Shown here: piece by piece, positions 9,085-21,298 of the stretch
How positions within the stretch are numbered: position 1 is the first letter of the stretch
Layout of the letters: each line of letters opens with the position of its first letter
NCBI GenBank assembly: GCA_036245525.1
Contig: BTPG01000007.1
Coordinates: 122,277,375 to 122,341,374, forward strand
Source of the DNA: Semisulcospira habei
Lineage: Eukaryota; Mollusca; Gastropoda; Semisulcospiridae
Direction: 5' to 3'
Length of the DNA: 64,000 bases
The notes under the pieces: model-generated
The model's database searches: none
The model's input: only the letters and a program-made list of their open reading frames with translations
What the model was told of the DNA's origin: nothing
Position numbers and translations under genes: made by a program

Positions 9085-9093
9085 CCTTTTATA
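9085..9093 (-). promoter_or_regulatory. TATA box of the Gly-Tyr-rich gene
   Basis: TATAAAAGG on the minus strand, at correct spacing upstream of the predicted first exon and its GTATGT donor. Confidence 0.6.
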
Positions 9094-9251
9094 CACATGT
9101 TTCAGGCCAAGGAACCGCCGTCAGTGTCATAAAATCATCCCATGACCACAATGTAATCATTAATTACAGGGACACAAATCCAAAGACATAAAGAGATGTC
9201 GCAACCTGACTTTCTCTATCCAAGGAATATAAACCTAAAGTGAGGCCCACA

Positions 9252-9314
9252 GGAAGCTTAGATCCTCATATGACACTGCTGCCGGCTCAGTCTGATGAGG
9301 ATCTATGCCTCTTA
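9252..9314. repeat. Diverged P66 hairpin
   Basis: CTTAGATCCTCAT and ATGAGGATCTATGCCTCTT enclose an altered centre. Arms are shorter than in other copies. Confidence 0.6.
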
Positions 9315-9540
9315 TAGATAGTCTTATAGATGATATCTAATGAAATGGACAGGCGTCTTGCGTAAGATGTGCAGGTCTGTGATTTTGGACCTTATGGTCT
9401 AGAACTGTGAGGTTCAAGATCTCAGACTAGTCCATTTTTCACTGCATAATTTATGATCACAGACTGTCTTTCTGAACTCTTCGTTGATTCAACGCCAAAA
9501 CAGCCACAGCCGGCCGAGGAACATGCATACAAAGTGATTT

Positions 9541-9608
9541 CAACAAAAGGCATAGATCCTCATGAGCCCCCTCAATTGCGGGGGCTCATGAGGATCTATA
9601 CCTGTTGC
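9541..9608. repeat. P66 hairpin
   Basis: CAACAAAAGGCATAGATCC pairs with GGATCTATACCTGTTG around CTCATGAGCCCC and its complement. Confidence 0.8.
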
Positions 9609-9718
9609 GGTATGATCTTCTCTTTTGTTTTAAATCCTGGACTCTTTCTGAAATCTGTTTTCATTCAAGCCAAGCAGCCAAAGCTGTTCGAGAAACATGG
9701 ATATAACGTGGTGCCATC

Positions 9719-9783
9719 GAGAAGAATACATCCTCATGAGTCCACGCAACTACGGGAGACCATGAGAAGCTATGCCTCTTGCA
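9719..9783. repeat. Diverged P66 hairpin
   Basis: GAGAAGAATACATCCTCATGAG opposes CCATGAGAAGCTATGCCTCTTGC with several mismatches in the stem, unlike younger copies. Confidence 0.65.
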
Positions 9784-10187
9784 GCTGGGTCGTTTTATTT
9801 TTTCCAAAAGTGAAATAGATACATTTTGAACCATGGTATAAATGAAACATGGTGCTTGGTTATTTGCTAATGTTGATGGATGACAAACACAAAGCACTGA
9901 ATATGGGGCATGTCTGTGTAAATAAGCGGAACAGCGGAACCTGTGTTAATGCGACCACTAAACCATATCGTAGATCTCCTGACATTAAAGACCATCATTT
10001 TGGTTCTCTGTTATAATGGTCTTTAACGACAGGGGACACATTTTGCCCTTCAGGAGAGCACCAGTCTTTTATGACAACTTTTTATCTGGCACACAATGTG
10101 GTTTTTCAAAACAGGTATTACTGTGCATGTACGTATTTTGGGCTTTTTCTATTTATTTAACCCTTTCACAAAACGAAGAACACACAT
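9784..10187. other. No gene seen
   Basis: Sequence of average composition with no open frame, repeat or RNA motif that can be supported. Confidence 0.5.
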
Positions 10188-10252
10188 GCACGAGACATAG
10201 AGCCTCATGTGCCCCACTGTTGCGGGGGTTCATGACGATCTATGTCTCTTGC
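10188..10252. repeat. P66 hairpin
   Basis: CACGAGACATAGAGCCTCATG opposes CATGACGATCTATGTCTCTTG, with a few unpaired positions. Confidence 0.7.
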
Positions 10253-10862
10253 TGTCCTCATTGATATCTGTATGCTTCAGGCACAAGGGTTAACTAGCAG
10301 TGAATGTGTGAAGGCTTTAAAGACGTCACTTCTAGCACAACCCCTGAAACCTTCCTACATCAGCCCCTAAGCTCTAAGCCGAACATTGGTAAAAACACAG
10401 AGCAGAACGCGTTCCTCTAGCCGGTGAAGGCAAAAGCCAGTAAGCCCAGTTTTGTGTAAATCGAGAGTTCCACTGTATTACAATGTCAAGCCTGCTTTTC
10501 GCAAAATGGATATAATGTCTTTTGTCATAACAAGCAGTTTGAGTTATTATGTTTATGATAAATCAAACGTTGTAATAAACCAACATTAAACTTCAAATTA
10601 AGTCTGTGGACCACAGGACTGAAGCCTCGAATTCTATCACCTCCCAAATGAGTCACCTTCTAGTTCTCCTCGCGTATTATCTTTCATCTCTGACTTTGAA
10701 AGATGTGTCCAGAACGCTTGCTGCTGTAGAGGTTGTGCTTTATTGTAAGTATCTAGGGAGGTGGAAAACAGCGGAATCCTATTCGCCTTTCTGTTTGCTG
10801 ATGTGTATGAGCTCTAGCCAAGTCATCAGTGGTGCCCCAACGGTCGGCAAGACTGAGGGATA
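10253..10862. other. No gene seen
   Basis: A short open frame at 10606-10893 runs into the GACA microsatellite and has no recognisable motif; it is not called as a gene. Confidence 0.5.
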
Positions 10863-11019
<157 letters not shown>

Positions 11020-11149
11020 GAGCTCTAGCTATAGAAAGTTCTGCATTTTCAGCATGCTAAGCTCACTGAAACAAATAAAAGGCTCACCGTAATAAACGTC
11101 TCTGTTCCTGGGAAAGCATGCTGACAGAAAAGAAGCACTGGAAATGAAC

Positions 11150-11930
11150 ATAGTCAAGAAGGTAGAAAAGAAGTTTGATTTACACAGACACAGGTTCGTT
11201 TTTGCTTTCTGCCATCAACATTTCCAAGAAAAGACTGTGGATTTCTATTTGTTAGTTGGGTGGGGTTTTTTTGTGTTTTTTGTTTTTGTTTTTTTTTATT
11301 CATTGCGTTGTTTGGAGTGCGAGTAGCACTTACTGATTTTAATTGTTGGTCTTATTTTTCTGTTGCATTGTTTGGTTGCTGAGCTTTCGGGGTTGCGTCA
11401 GTCAGCGAACCATAACCTGACCACAATGGTGATAACCACTACATCTCTCTTTCGCTGTAGAGGGGTGCGTGTAGCACCATGCTTATCGCGTTGGTCTAGT
11501 TTTCTGTTGCGCTGTTTGGTTGCTGCGCTTTTGGTGTTGCGTCAGCAAACCATAACCCGACTAAGATAAACACAAACCTTTCTTGTGTTGTAACGGTTCT
11601 GTGGATTTCCATCAGTTTCCGTCTTCGATTCATTGCGTTGTTATGGGGTGGGAGTAGCACCATTCTTATCGCGTCAAGTTGGTCTATTTTTCTGTTACGC
11701 TGTTTGGTTGCTGCTTTTGGTGTTGCGTCAGCGGACCAACTCGACCCCACTAGTGATAAACAACGAAACTTTCTTTGTTGTAACGGTTCTGTGGATTTCT
11801 ATTTGTTAGTGGCTTTTTTTCTTTTTCTATTTATTGCTTTGTTAGGGGTGCGAGTAGCACCGTCCTTATCATTTTTGTTGTACTAGTTCAGTATTGCGCT
11901 GTAGCCTTTGGCTGCTGCGCTGTTGAGTCA
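11150..11930 (+). repeat. Tandem array, unit about 150-200 bp, four diverged copies
   Basis: Each unit carries GTGCGAGTAGCACC-like sequence (near 11323, 11470, 11655, 11855), a TTTTCTGTTGCGCTGTTTGG segment, GTTGCGTCAG and GTTGTAACGGTTCTGTGGAT. Spacing varies because of T-run and local indels. No coding potential. Confidence 0.75.
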
Positions 11931-11962
11931 CTGCTCACGCGCGTGGCTGTATTCGCCTGTGT

Positions 11963-12250
11963 TAGTTAGTTAGTTCGTTCGGGTTTAACGTCCACAGCAC
12001 CGAGGTGATCATGGACGGCCCTAACGGGCGGGTGATAGGGGACAGGGAAATCTATTGCCTTCGGAGTACGATCTGAACACTGATCAACTCAGGCGCACTC
12101 CAACTGTGCCACTTTGATTTACCAGGACCTTTCAACGGAAATGTTATTGAACAAATCCGTTTTTCCACCCTGGATTGTGAGTCCAGCTACAGGGACCAGG
12201 ACGGGACTGGAACCCACGCTCTCCTGCTTCGCCTGAGCTATTTCGGACTC
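11963..12250 (-). mobile_element. Complete tRNA-derived SINE with 13-bp target duplication
   Basis: Flanked by TATTCGCCTGTGT at 11950-11962 and 12251-12263. On the minus strand it opens with a tRNA-like head containing A-box (TAGCTCAGGCG) and B-box (GGTTCCAGTCC) sequences. A body shared with 826-990 follows, and it ends in a TAAC-type tail read as TTAGTTAG on the plus strand. Confidence 0.88.
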
Positions 12251-12263
12251 TATTCGCCTGTGT

Positions 12264-13159
12264 CCAGTTTGGCACGTTTTTGTTCTCTTCCTCTTTCTCT
12301 GTTGCGGCGTTCTCGTTTGCAGTTTGAGTGACGGACGTGTTCGGTTAATACCGCGGGCGTCACTAAAATTATGTTAGTGCCTGCTCGCGGTGCGGTCCGG
12401 TCACGTGGTCTCGCCCAGCGCGCTTCGCGTATACCTGATGCCGTTAGGCTGGGTTCGCCGATTGCCTTAGCTCGGCAGACCGGCTCATTAGTGGGGCGTT
12501 ATTCCATTCCGTTCAGTTGTTGTTGTTGTTTATTTGTTGTTTGCTTTTGTTCAGTTTCATTTTAAAATGTCGTTCGTTTCGTCCGTAGCTAGTCTTGTCT
12601 TCCTCTCGCTTTTTGGTTTCTTCAGTTTCGCCGCATTACTGAGTTTTGTCTCCAAGGTACTCATGTCAGTTGTCGTTGTTCCTTGCGTTCGTAGTTATAC
12701 TTGTGTTCCTCTCACTTTTTGTTTCTTTTCGCATTAGGTTTTGAATCTATGGTAGTTGTGTCAGTTGTTGTTGCTGTTTGTTTGGGTTTGTTTTTTGTTT
12801 TGTTTGTTTCTTCTATTTTTGTTGTTGTCGTTGTTGTTGTTGTTTTGTTTTTTCCTGCAGAAGTTGCCTTTGTTAGGTCAAGCACTGATCTGCTCTGCTT
12901 TTTTTGGTTTGGAATTGCGTTTTTTATTGCGCAATTCTGCAGATTCCGCCTTGGTTAGGTCATCCACTGGTTCGTTTCATCAGCTTTAGCTGTTATTCAT
13001 TGCATCTTGTTTGAAGTTATATCAGTTGTGCCTCTGATTTGTTGTCGGTCATTCACCTGTTCGTGTTACTCTGTTTTTATTGCGTCGGAATTGATTTATT
13101 TGTTACGTAATTCGCTGGTTCGTTTCGTTTTTCAGATTGAGCTTTTTTTTTAGAAAGCT
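12264..13159. other. T/G-rich low-complexity stretch, no gene
   Basis: 12500-13150 is dominated by TTG and TTTG runs. Open frames of 60-85 codons encode only Val/Phe/Leu/Cys-rich sequence caused by composition. Confidence 0.65.
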
Positions 13160-13465
13160 GAAAATCAATAGCACTCTCGCCGACAAGGGCAAATAAAAAT
13201 AACCAAGAAAAAAGAACACGCTTGGGAAGGACAAGCACAAACCAGCTTACTGTGTTTTGTTTGTCCTGGCAAAGCGTGTTTCTAAATGTCAGTTATTTCT
13301 GTGCATTGTACTCATGTAATTTGACAGTCGTGTTACAGAAAGTGTGTTTTGTCTTACCAAGACGATCATCCCAGGCAAGAACAACTACTGAGTTTGTTGA
13401 GACGCTGTGTGCTTTCCTCAATAACCATGACGGGTTGACTGACTTGTGACAGCACATTGACAGTC
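13160..13465 (-). repeat. Right arm of the spaced inverted repeat (partner of 7500-7820)
   Basis: Reverse-complement match to 7500-7820 in matching order; the GACGATCATCCCAGGCAAGA segment is the best conserved. Confidence 0.75.
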
Positions 13466-13749
13466 TCATTTCTTGGCTATGAACCTGATTCTTACCAACC
13501 CCACACCCAAGCACAGCTGAAATCAGCGTGCCCCTCAAATCACTACGTCAACGGCAACTCAACATAGGCCCACAATTGTCCACTGGATAAGCTCAGGATG
13601 GTATGAATCAAAGCACCAATGAAACATGTGAAGTCTCCTCTCAGCTAAACAGAAATTTCAACATTCAGCCCTACTACAATTTTCAAACAAGGCAAAAATT
13701 ATTTTTAAAAACACCGGTCCTTGCACTGCCTCAACTGCCCAATTTAAAT
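13466..13749. other. No gene; pre-insertion flank of the LINE
   Basis: Unremarkable sequence up to the first copy of the 10-bp target duplication at 13750. Confidence 0.5.
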
Positions 13750-14433
13750 GTATAACGTGGCCTACCCGGCACCGGCCTCCAAGTGACGTGGGTGGGTAGT
13801 CCACTCAGTCCCTGACTGAGTGGGCTAGCAGACGGGTGCCATCTTTGTCCAGGATTAGGACTTGATGTCAGCAGATATGTTGTTCAGCCTTTTCACTGGT
13901 CCGGTTTTTAAGGAGCTGTGCTAATCCAGGTCGTACCATGTTGGATTGGTCCTTAAAAATACTCGTGACTTTTTGGTCCTTTGGATCCCAAGTGTTTGCC
14001 GTGCTTGGAGACCCGTGTCGGGGGAGAAGAGGATCCTGGTGGCTGAGGTTCCCTTTGGGCTGCGGCTCACTGGTGCCAACACTCCACTTCGGCCTTGACT
14101 TCTACCTAAACGGGAGGCTAGTCGTACCGGCCTAGTCAATCGGCTCTTGTCACGTTGAGCCCTATCCCACTGTTGACATGCGGGTTGATATACGGAGCAC
14201 CATGCTATAGCTTCTGCTGCTGATTAGGTGCTTTACGCCAGTATTCCCCTGCATTCAACAGTGTGATAGAAGGCGATGGCTCAAACGGTTCAATCGGGCT
14301 TACCCCCTTAGTATATCTTTCGGGCAGTCTCCATTGTGCGTCGGCTGGAGACCCGCCGACATTTGCACTTTCCCTTGTTGGGCTCGGTGGCGGGCGGGGA
14401 CCCCCGGGGGATGAATATCTCTGCTATTATAAT

Positions 14434-15677
14434 ATGGATAAAACAAAAAAAAAAAACTTGCACAGAAGCGGCACATAGCCACCAACATTGAACATGACAG
14501 TGACTCGAACTGTGAGGAAGCGACGCCTCAGGCGTCGGCGGTATGGCCTCGCTTCCTCATTGTCCATAGCAAGGTGAAGGAGAAACCTGTTACCAAGCTG
14601 CATCCTTTTCTGGTGGGGGAGACCCTCAGGAGCCGTGTTGGCAGGCCTGACGCCCAGCGCCTCAGGTCTGGTGACTTGCTGGTGGAGTGCCGTACCCGGG
14701 CGCACTCCAGCGGGCTACTGAGGCTCTCTTCCATCGGAGACACTCCGGTGGAGGTCACACCCCACAAGACTATGAATTCGTCAAGAGGCGTAATCAAAGA
14801 TCAAGCTTTGGCAGAACTGTCAGAAGATGAACTTGTACGGAACCTTAAGTCTCAGGGGGTAACTTCCAAGCGAGGTGGTGGGGAGATCCGTCTCCCTACC
14901 ATCATCCTGACGTTTGGCACCCCCACCCCTCCTACTACCATCTGGGGAGGTTACTACTCCTTGAGAGTGAAAAAGTACGTCCCTCTCCCCCTCCGGTGCT
15001 TTAAGTGTTAAAAGTATGGCCATGGGCAGAAGACCTGCCGTCAGGCGGAGGCTTCATGCGCCCGTTGCACTAAGCCTGGACCCTTTGCTGAGTCCTGCAC
15101 AGTCCTGTGTGTGAATTGCCAGGGGGCGCATATGGCTTCGGATAAGAAATGCCCTCGTTGGATATCCGAGTGCAAGATTCAGCAGGTGCGTGTAGAGAAG
15201 GGGCTGTCCTTTCTGGATGCCAAAACACTGGTTGAAGGCCCTGGTGCAGCTGCGGCTGCCCCAACCTCTAACACCTCAGTGTATACTTTCAGTGCAGCGG
15301 TGGCAGCCAAGCGCCCCACCAAAGACTTTTCATGTCAGACCCCAACTTCTTGGTTGGGGGCGGAGCCTCGGCTCATCTCGCCCCTGGAGAGTAACCCTCC
15401 TCCGATGGTGACGAGGAGCCAGGGAACGCAGAAGGCGGACACTGCCGGTCCGGTTGTGCCGCCTTCTGTTGCCCCTAAGCCTCAGCTCCCACCCAAACCT
15501 GTTAGTCAGTCAACTCCAAAGGCTTCTGGCTCTGGTCAGCCTTCTAAGGCCGCTAACTCTAGCGGCAGGAACGCTGCCGAGGACCAGGGGTCTAAGAAAT
15601 CTATGGGACCGCTGTGCGCACGGGCCCAGAAGGGGAACACTGATGTCCCCTTTCAAAACAAATATGCTGCACTGTAG
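14434..15677 (+). pseudogene. LINE ORF1 (gag-like, zinc-knuckle RNA-binding protein), broken
   Basis: ORF1 proteins of this group bind element RNA. The most plausible start is the ATG at 14434 (MDKTKKK); a frameshift in the adjoining A run (about 14441-14456) moves into the frame carrying WPRFLIVHSK and the rest. An in-frame TAA at 15009-15011 sits inside the first zinc knuckle, where CFKC is followed by the stop and then KYGHGQKTC; a CAA-to-TAA change would explain it. A second knuckle (CARCTKPGPFAESC) has Pro where His is expected, and a third reads CVNCQGAHMASDKKC. The C-terminal part is Pro/Ser-rich and low in structure. It ends with TAG at 15675-15677, 173 bp before ORF2. Confidence 0.85.
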
Positions 15678-15850
15678 GAGCGGATGGAGGGAGTGGAAGT
15701 TGTCGTTGCTGATTTTGCGGCAGCTCCACCCCCTTCATCTCCGAAGAACCAGAGGAGGCCCGGGAGCCGGCCCCCCTCTGTTTCTTCAACTCCTTCCAAG
15801 GCAAAGGAAAAAGGGGGGAAAAACTCTTCACCCCCAGATAAGACATAATA

Positions 15851-18800
15851 ATGTACTCTATGCTTCAGTGGAATTGTCGTGGTTTTCAAGCTAACTTTGA
15901 GGAATTACGTCTTTTAGTCAAGTTCTATAACCCCTCAGTAATATCTCTTCAGGAGACTTACCTGAAGACTTCTGACCATGTATCCTTTAATGGTTTTAAC
16001 GTTATACACAAAGGCTCTGATTCGGAGAGGCGCTCGGGTGGAGCGGCTCTTCTCATTAGTAGCCGAATTTTATGTAGCCCCGTTAGCATCGACACCTGTC
16101 TTCAGGCTGTCGCAGCTCGGGTTACCTTGAAGAAGACCATAACCGTATGCAGTATTTACCTGCCACCATCACTGCGGGTCAGTAGCAATGATATTTTTAA
16201 CTTAGTAGATCAACTGCCACCTCCCTTTATTCTCATGGGGGATTTTAACGGTCACGCTCACCTTTGGGGCAGTGACCACTATGATGGCAGAGGTCAGATG
16301 TTAGAAGATGTTTTTTCTCAACTTAACCTATGTGTCTTTAAAGATGGCTCATCTACATACTCTAACTCAGGTTCAGGATCTAGTTCTGTTCTAGACCTCA
16401 CTGTGTGTGATCCTTCTCTCATGCTGGACTTTGACTGGAAGGTTCACGACGACCTGTGTGGTAGTGACCACTTCCCAGTAGTTCTGTCATCGGTCAGCTG
16501 AGAGGAGGATTCGCCGGTGGGGCGCTGGAATCTCAAGAAAGCTAACTGGCCTCTGTTCGCCTCCTTCTGTCAGTGTCGTCTTACAGAGGAGGTGGTCATG
16601 TCAGCTGAAGAACCTGTTTCTTGTTTTACTTTGATTTTGTTGGACGTAGCAGGTGAAACCATCCCTAGAACTTCCACATCAGTCCCTCGGAAGCCGAGAG
16701 TACCATGGTTCAATGAAGAGTGCCGCAAGGCCAAAAAAATACGCAAATCTGCTCAGCGACGTGCTTTTCGTAATCCGTCGCAAGCAAATATTTTAACATT
16801 TAAAAGACAAGCCCGTTACATTTTTAAACGCGAACGCCGTGCTTCCTGGAGACGCTTCGTCTCATCTTTATCTTCTAGGACTCCGTCCCATAAAGTCTGG
16901 AAGGCTGTTCGATGAATTAGGGGCAGGGGTGGCTCGGCTTCTGTCGGCCATCTTAGAGATGGTGCCAGTTTGGTCACAGATAAAAAGGCTGTTGCAAATT
17001 TGCTTGCCTCCACCATTGCCCATAATTCACCTTTCTTCCAGAGAGAGGAGAAGCGAGAATCTTGTGCTTGTGATTTTATATCAGATAACTCGGAAGACTA
17101 TAATGCCCCCTTTACGTTTTCAGAATTGCAGCAAGCCATGCAGAAATGTACTGACTCTGCTGCTGGATTAGATACCATCCATTATCAGCTCCTAACTCAT
17201 CTGCCTGAGGATTCACTCCTTGTACTTCTCAAGGCCTTTAACCATATCTGGATAACCGGTCGTTTTCCGCCATCTTGGCGCCAGGCTGTCGTTGTGCCAA
17301 TCCCCAAGCCGGGTAAGGATCCTTCCGACCCGGGCAACTACCGGCCAATAGCTTTGACATCATGTTTATGTAAAACTATGGAACGCTTGGTCAACGCCCG
17401 ACTGGTGTGGCATCTTGAGTCACAGGGTCTCATCACAGACCTCCAGTGCGGTTTCCGGCGCTTCCGTAGTACAACTGACCATCTAGTCCGCTTTGAGTCT
17501 TTTATCCGAGATGCTTTTGTCAACAAGCAGCATGTCTATGCAATTTTCTTTGATCTTGAAAAGGCATATGACACTACCTGGAAGTATGGTATAATGTCTG
17601 ATTTGTCGGACATGGGTTTTAAAGGGCACCTGCCTGTTTTTATACACAATTTTTTGTCTAACAGGTCGTTCCATGTCCGTGTGGGCTCCACCCTCTCCGA
17701 CTCCTTTAAACAGGAGATGGGTGTCCCGCAGGGCAGCATTCTATCTCCTGTTTTATTTAGCATTAAAATAAATAACATTGTAAAGGCCGTCAAGGATGAT
17801 TCTGAATGCTCTTTGTTTGTGGACGACTTTGCTTTGTGTGCACGAGGTCGAGGACTTGCGTCCCTTGAGAGGCGCTTGCAGCTGTGCGTTGATCGCATCC
17901 AGGGGTGGGTGTCTCTCAACGGATTCAGGTTCTCGCCCTCCAAGACAGTCTGTGTGCATTTTACTAACCAGACGAAATTGTTTCCAAAACCTAGCCTGAG
18001 CATTGCTGGAGTGCCAATTCGGGTGGCCGAAGAGGCAAAGTTTGGGGGGGTCATCTTTGACAAAAGATTGACCTTCTGCAACCATGTTAACTACCTTAGA
18101 ACCTCTTATCAGAAGGCCCTCGACATTCTTCGTGTCGTTGGTCGTACTGACTGGGGTGCAGACCGCATTGTCTTACTTCGACTGTACCGGGCCCTTGTTC
18201 GGTCCAAACTGGATTACGGCTCTGTGGTATATGGCTCGGCTTCCAAGTCTGTTCTACAGCGTCTGAACACAATTCACCATCAAGGTCTGCGCATATGTCT
18301 AGGAGCCTTCAGGACATCTCCAGTTCCTAGTCTGTATGCCGAGGCCGGGGAGCCTTCTCTCAGGCTCCGCCGCATCCGCCTCATGCTCAGCTACGTTCTG
18401 AAGCTGAAGGCCCATTCAGACAATCCTGCCTATGATTGTGTTTTTAACCCGTCGTTTGCAGAGATTTACGATGCCCATCCGGGAGCTGTCCGTCCACTTT
18501 CCTTCCGTGTCCGACCTCATCTGCAGACGGCCGGAGTGGACCTGGACAAAGTTTCGGAAGCTCTGCTACTACCAGTTCCTGACATCTTGCTGGACTTGAC
18601 CGCCCACAAGAAGGATTGTACTCCACCAGCCATATACCAACAGAGCCTCAATGAACTCCTTTCAAGTTTTCCTGGCTATTGTCGTCTTTATACGGATGGG
18701 TCCAAGTCTGAGGATGGGAGAGTGGCTGCGGCTGCAGTGTCCTCTCGCCATCCTAGACGCCCATTTAAGCTCCGCCTACCTGACCATTCCTCTGTATTTA

Positions 18801-19480
18801 GTGCAGAACTGCAGGCAATTCTGCTGGCACTCAAGCATGCCTATCAGTCTCGGGAACGGACCTTCCTGATTCTGTCTGACTCTCTTTCTGCCCTGCAGGC
18901 CCTTCAGGGCGCGGGAACAGACCACCCACTGCTGGTGCAGATTAGAGAGCTCTACGCAGACTTGATGAAGGAATATTATGACATCATTTTTATTTGGGTC
19001 CCAGGCCATGTGGGCATCGAAGGCAACAGAATCGCAGATTCTGCTGCCAACAGTGCCCGCAGTGACCCTGTCCCTGACACACAGACTGTTTTTAGTGATT
19101 TTAAACCTGTGATTAGTGCGTACATAGGCCGCGAGTGGGACAAAGAGGAAGGGAACAAGCTTCATGAAGCTCTTCCTACGTTGTCCGACAGTCTACCTTT
19201 CCGCTGCGGCAGCCGCCGTGAGGAGACTGTCCTTGCTCGGCTCCACATCGGGCACACGTATGTTACGCACTCTTACTTACTTAAACAGGATGAGCGTCCA
19301 TGGTGTTTTGCCTGTGATGAGCAGTTTTCTGTTCGACACTTTTTGCTGTATTGTGCTGACCTAATTGACACCAGATATAAACACTTCACAGCAGACTCCT
19401 TGAAGATTTTGTTCTGGGATGTTCCCCCTGACAAAATCTTCAATTTCTTGCGAGCATGCAATATTTTTAACAAGATCTGA
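15851..19480 (+). pseudogene. LINE ORF2 (endonuclease, reverse transcriptase, RNase H), two nonsense mutations
   Basis: One frame of 1,209 triplets runs from ATG 15851 to TGA 19480, broken only by TGA at 16499-16501 and 16913-16915. Endonuclease: MLQWNCRGF at residue 4, GDFNGHAHLWGS near 130 and SDHFPV near 205. Reverse transcriptase: FFDLEKAYD near 566, GVPQGSILSPVLF and FVDD near 656. RNase H: LYTDGSKSEDG near 946, AELQA, SDSLSAL and VPGHVGIEGN near 1050, which keeps the acidic set. The C-terminus has a CFACDEQ..RHFLLYC zinc-binding motif. Both stops lie between endonuclease and reverse transcriptase, so the long downstream frame (16970-19480) is otherwise undamaged. Confidence 0.92.
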
Positions 19481-21048
19481 GCATTCATAGACTATGTGAA
19501 TCTTTTTTATTTGCCCTTTTTGAGAGTCTGTAGACGTTTCTTTTAAAGACATGTGCGACATTTTAGCCTGAGATTTTTAATCTATATTTACATCTTGTCT
19601 TAAGACCTTGCTTTTAGTCTGGCTGACCAGATTTTTACCCATCCCGCCGTGAAATGGCCTTAGTCGTCTGCTCGGCGTTAGACCCAAATAACTAAGTATA
19701 ACGTGAATCATACTGGCCTGGAGATACGTGTTGCTATTTTCGGTTTCATGGTTTTCCCGAACACGAAGCATTTCCAGGGAGGTTACTCGGTCGCTTTTAT
19801 AAACGATTTCACCGTAGCAAAACGTCTTCGGCGCGGACCCACTGCGGCCGTCGTGAGCCCGAGGACCTCTGCTCACTGGGTACTGCTTGAGCAACATCCC
19901 GGGCGAACCAATGACACTAGACTGAAAGGGACTCGAGGCCGGAGCGAAAACTCAGCTTTTCATCAGTCTAGCGGCCGTAGTAGGTGAACATTCACTGATT
20001 CTGGCGGAAGACTGATCGGCCGACCTTGGTTAGTAGTTCAATCAACTCCCAGCCGTCGCCGGCACTCGCGACCCGCGGAGTGTCCGTGCTTGATCCATGA
20101 TTGTGATAGCAAACTTGATCCATAATTGTGTGCCCTTCACTTAGTCACGGACTCGAGTGTCGCAGGGTCAGTATGCAGTGGTTTCGGACGCGAAATCCGC
20201 GTCCACTGGCAATCAAGGGGTTAAACTGAGGTCTTGATAAACGTGGTCCTGTTAAATCAAAGTGGCACCGTTGCGGTGCACCTGGATTTATAACGGTTTA
20301 GGTCGAACTCCATATAGTGAGGGCTGTAAGCAAAATGATGGGGACAGAGATGACAAAAGCACCAAACTTTTTGGAGATGTTTGTTAGGTCCTATAGCAAC
20401 AATTTTTGATATGTTCCACAAAATCAGTCGCAGCTGATGTTCTCACGTGACAAGTATCAAAACATGATGACGCGACAAATGAAAAAAGTCAAGAAAAAGT
20501 TTGTTTGGCTTGCTAATGGTTAATTTGTATTGATAAATTTGTCTAATTTTGATAAAATAAATACACAAAACTAATAGTAGACATAGCAGACATGTTTAAA
20601 CAAATATGGTAGAAAGCATTAAAGGCTTAATGTTCAGTCAGCAGCAGTTTTTCCGCAAAACGTTTGGGTTTGTCAAGTCAAATGTTCATATGAAATTAAC
20701 ATCTAATCCTTCATGCAGTTACACTTGCAAAGGTCTGTACATCTCCACGTGGCTTTTTTTTGCAAGAACATTTTCCGGTACAACCAGCAGCAGCTACACT
20801 TGACATGTTCACTACATGCTTCTGAAGCAATTGGTAAAGATGTCCACAGTGCAATCCAACAACAAGTGGTGGCGTGTATTTTCCAGCCCCATCTTTTTGG
20901 GGTTGGTATTTGCTGTTGAGATAGATTGATCGCTTGTTGTCTAGATTCCAGCTTGGTAGACACAACGCTTTGTGTGTTGCAGGAGAGCACCTTGTGTGGG
21001 AGGAATAGTGTCCATGGTTTTGCTTTGTTGGCAAAACATTAACCTACT

Positions 21049-21298
21049 AGGAAGGTTACAAAGTAAAGTAGGTTATAGCACTGTCAGGGGAGAGAAATGT
21101 GCATGATCGACCAGTGATCATAGATCTACTGTGGCCAAAGCACACACACACACACAAAAAAAAAGATAGGAAAGAGAGGGGGCGCTAAGAAAGTGACTTT
21201 TTTGTGCTTTGGCCACAGTAGATCTATGATCACTGGTCGATCATGCACATTTCTCTCCCCTGACAGTGCTATAACCTACTTTACTTTGTAACCTTCCT
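21049..21298. repeat. Foldback inside the TIR element: two 95-bp arms, 60-bp spacer
   Basis: 21049-21143 and 21204-21298 are essentially exact reverse complements. The spacer has a short CA run and poly-A. The right arm is the 3' end of the nuclease-like reading frame, so the left arm looks like an inverted duplicate of gene sequence. Confidence 0.9.

Larger units (their letters stand above)
13760..19695 (+). mobile_element. Full-length Nimb/I-type non-LTR retrotransposon
   Basis: Bounded by GTATAACGTG at 13750-13759 and 19696-19705, a clean 10-bp target duplication. The order is 5' UTR, ORF1 with zinc knuckles, ORF2 with apurinic-type endonuclease, reverse transcriptase and RNase H, and a 3' UTR ending in GACCCAAATAACTAA without poly-A. 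An RNase H domain together with a gag-like ORF1 places it in the I group; Nimb is the molluscan branch I think of, from memory. It is full length yet dead: ORF1 has a frameshift and a stop, ORF2 has two stops. Confidence 0.9.
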
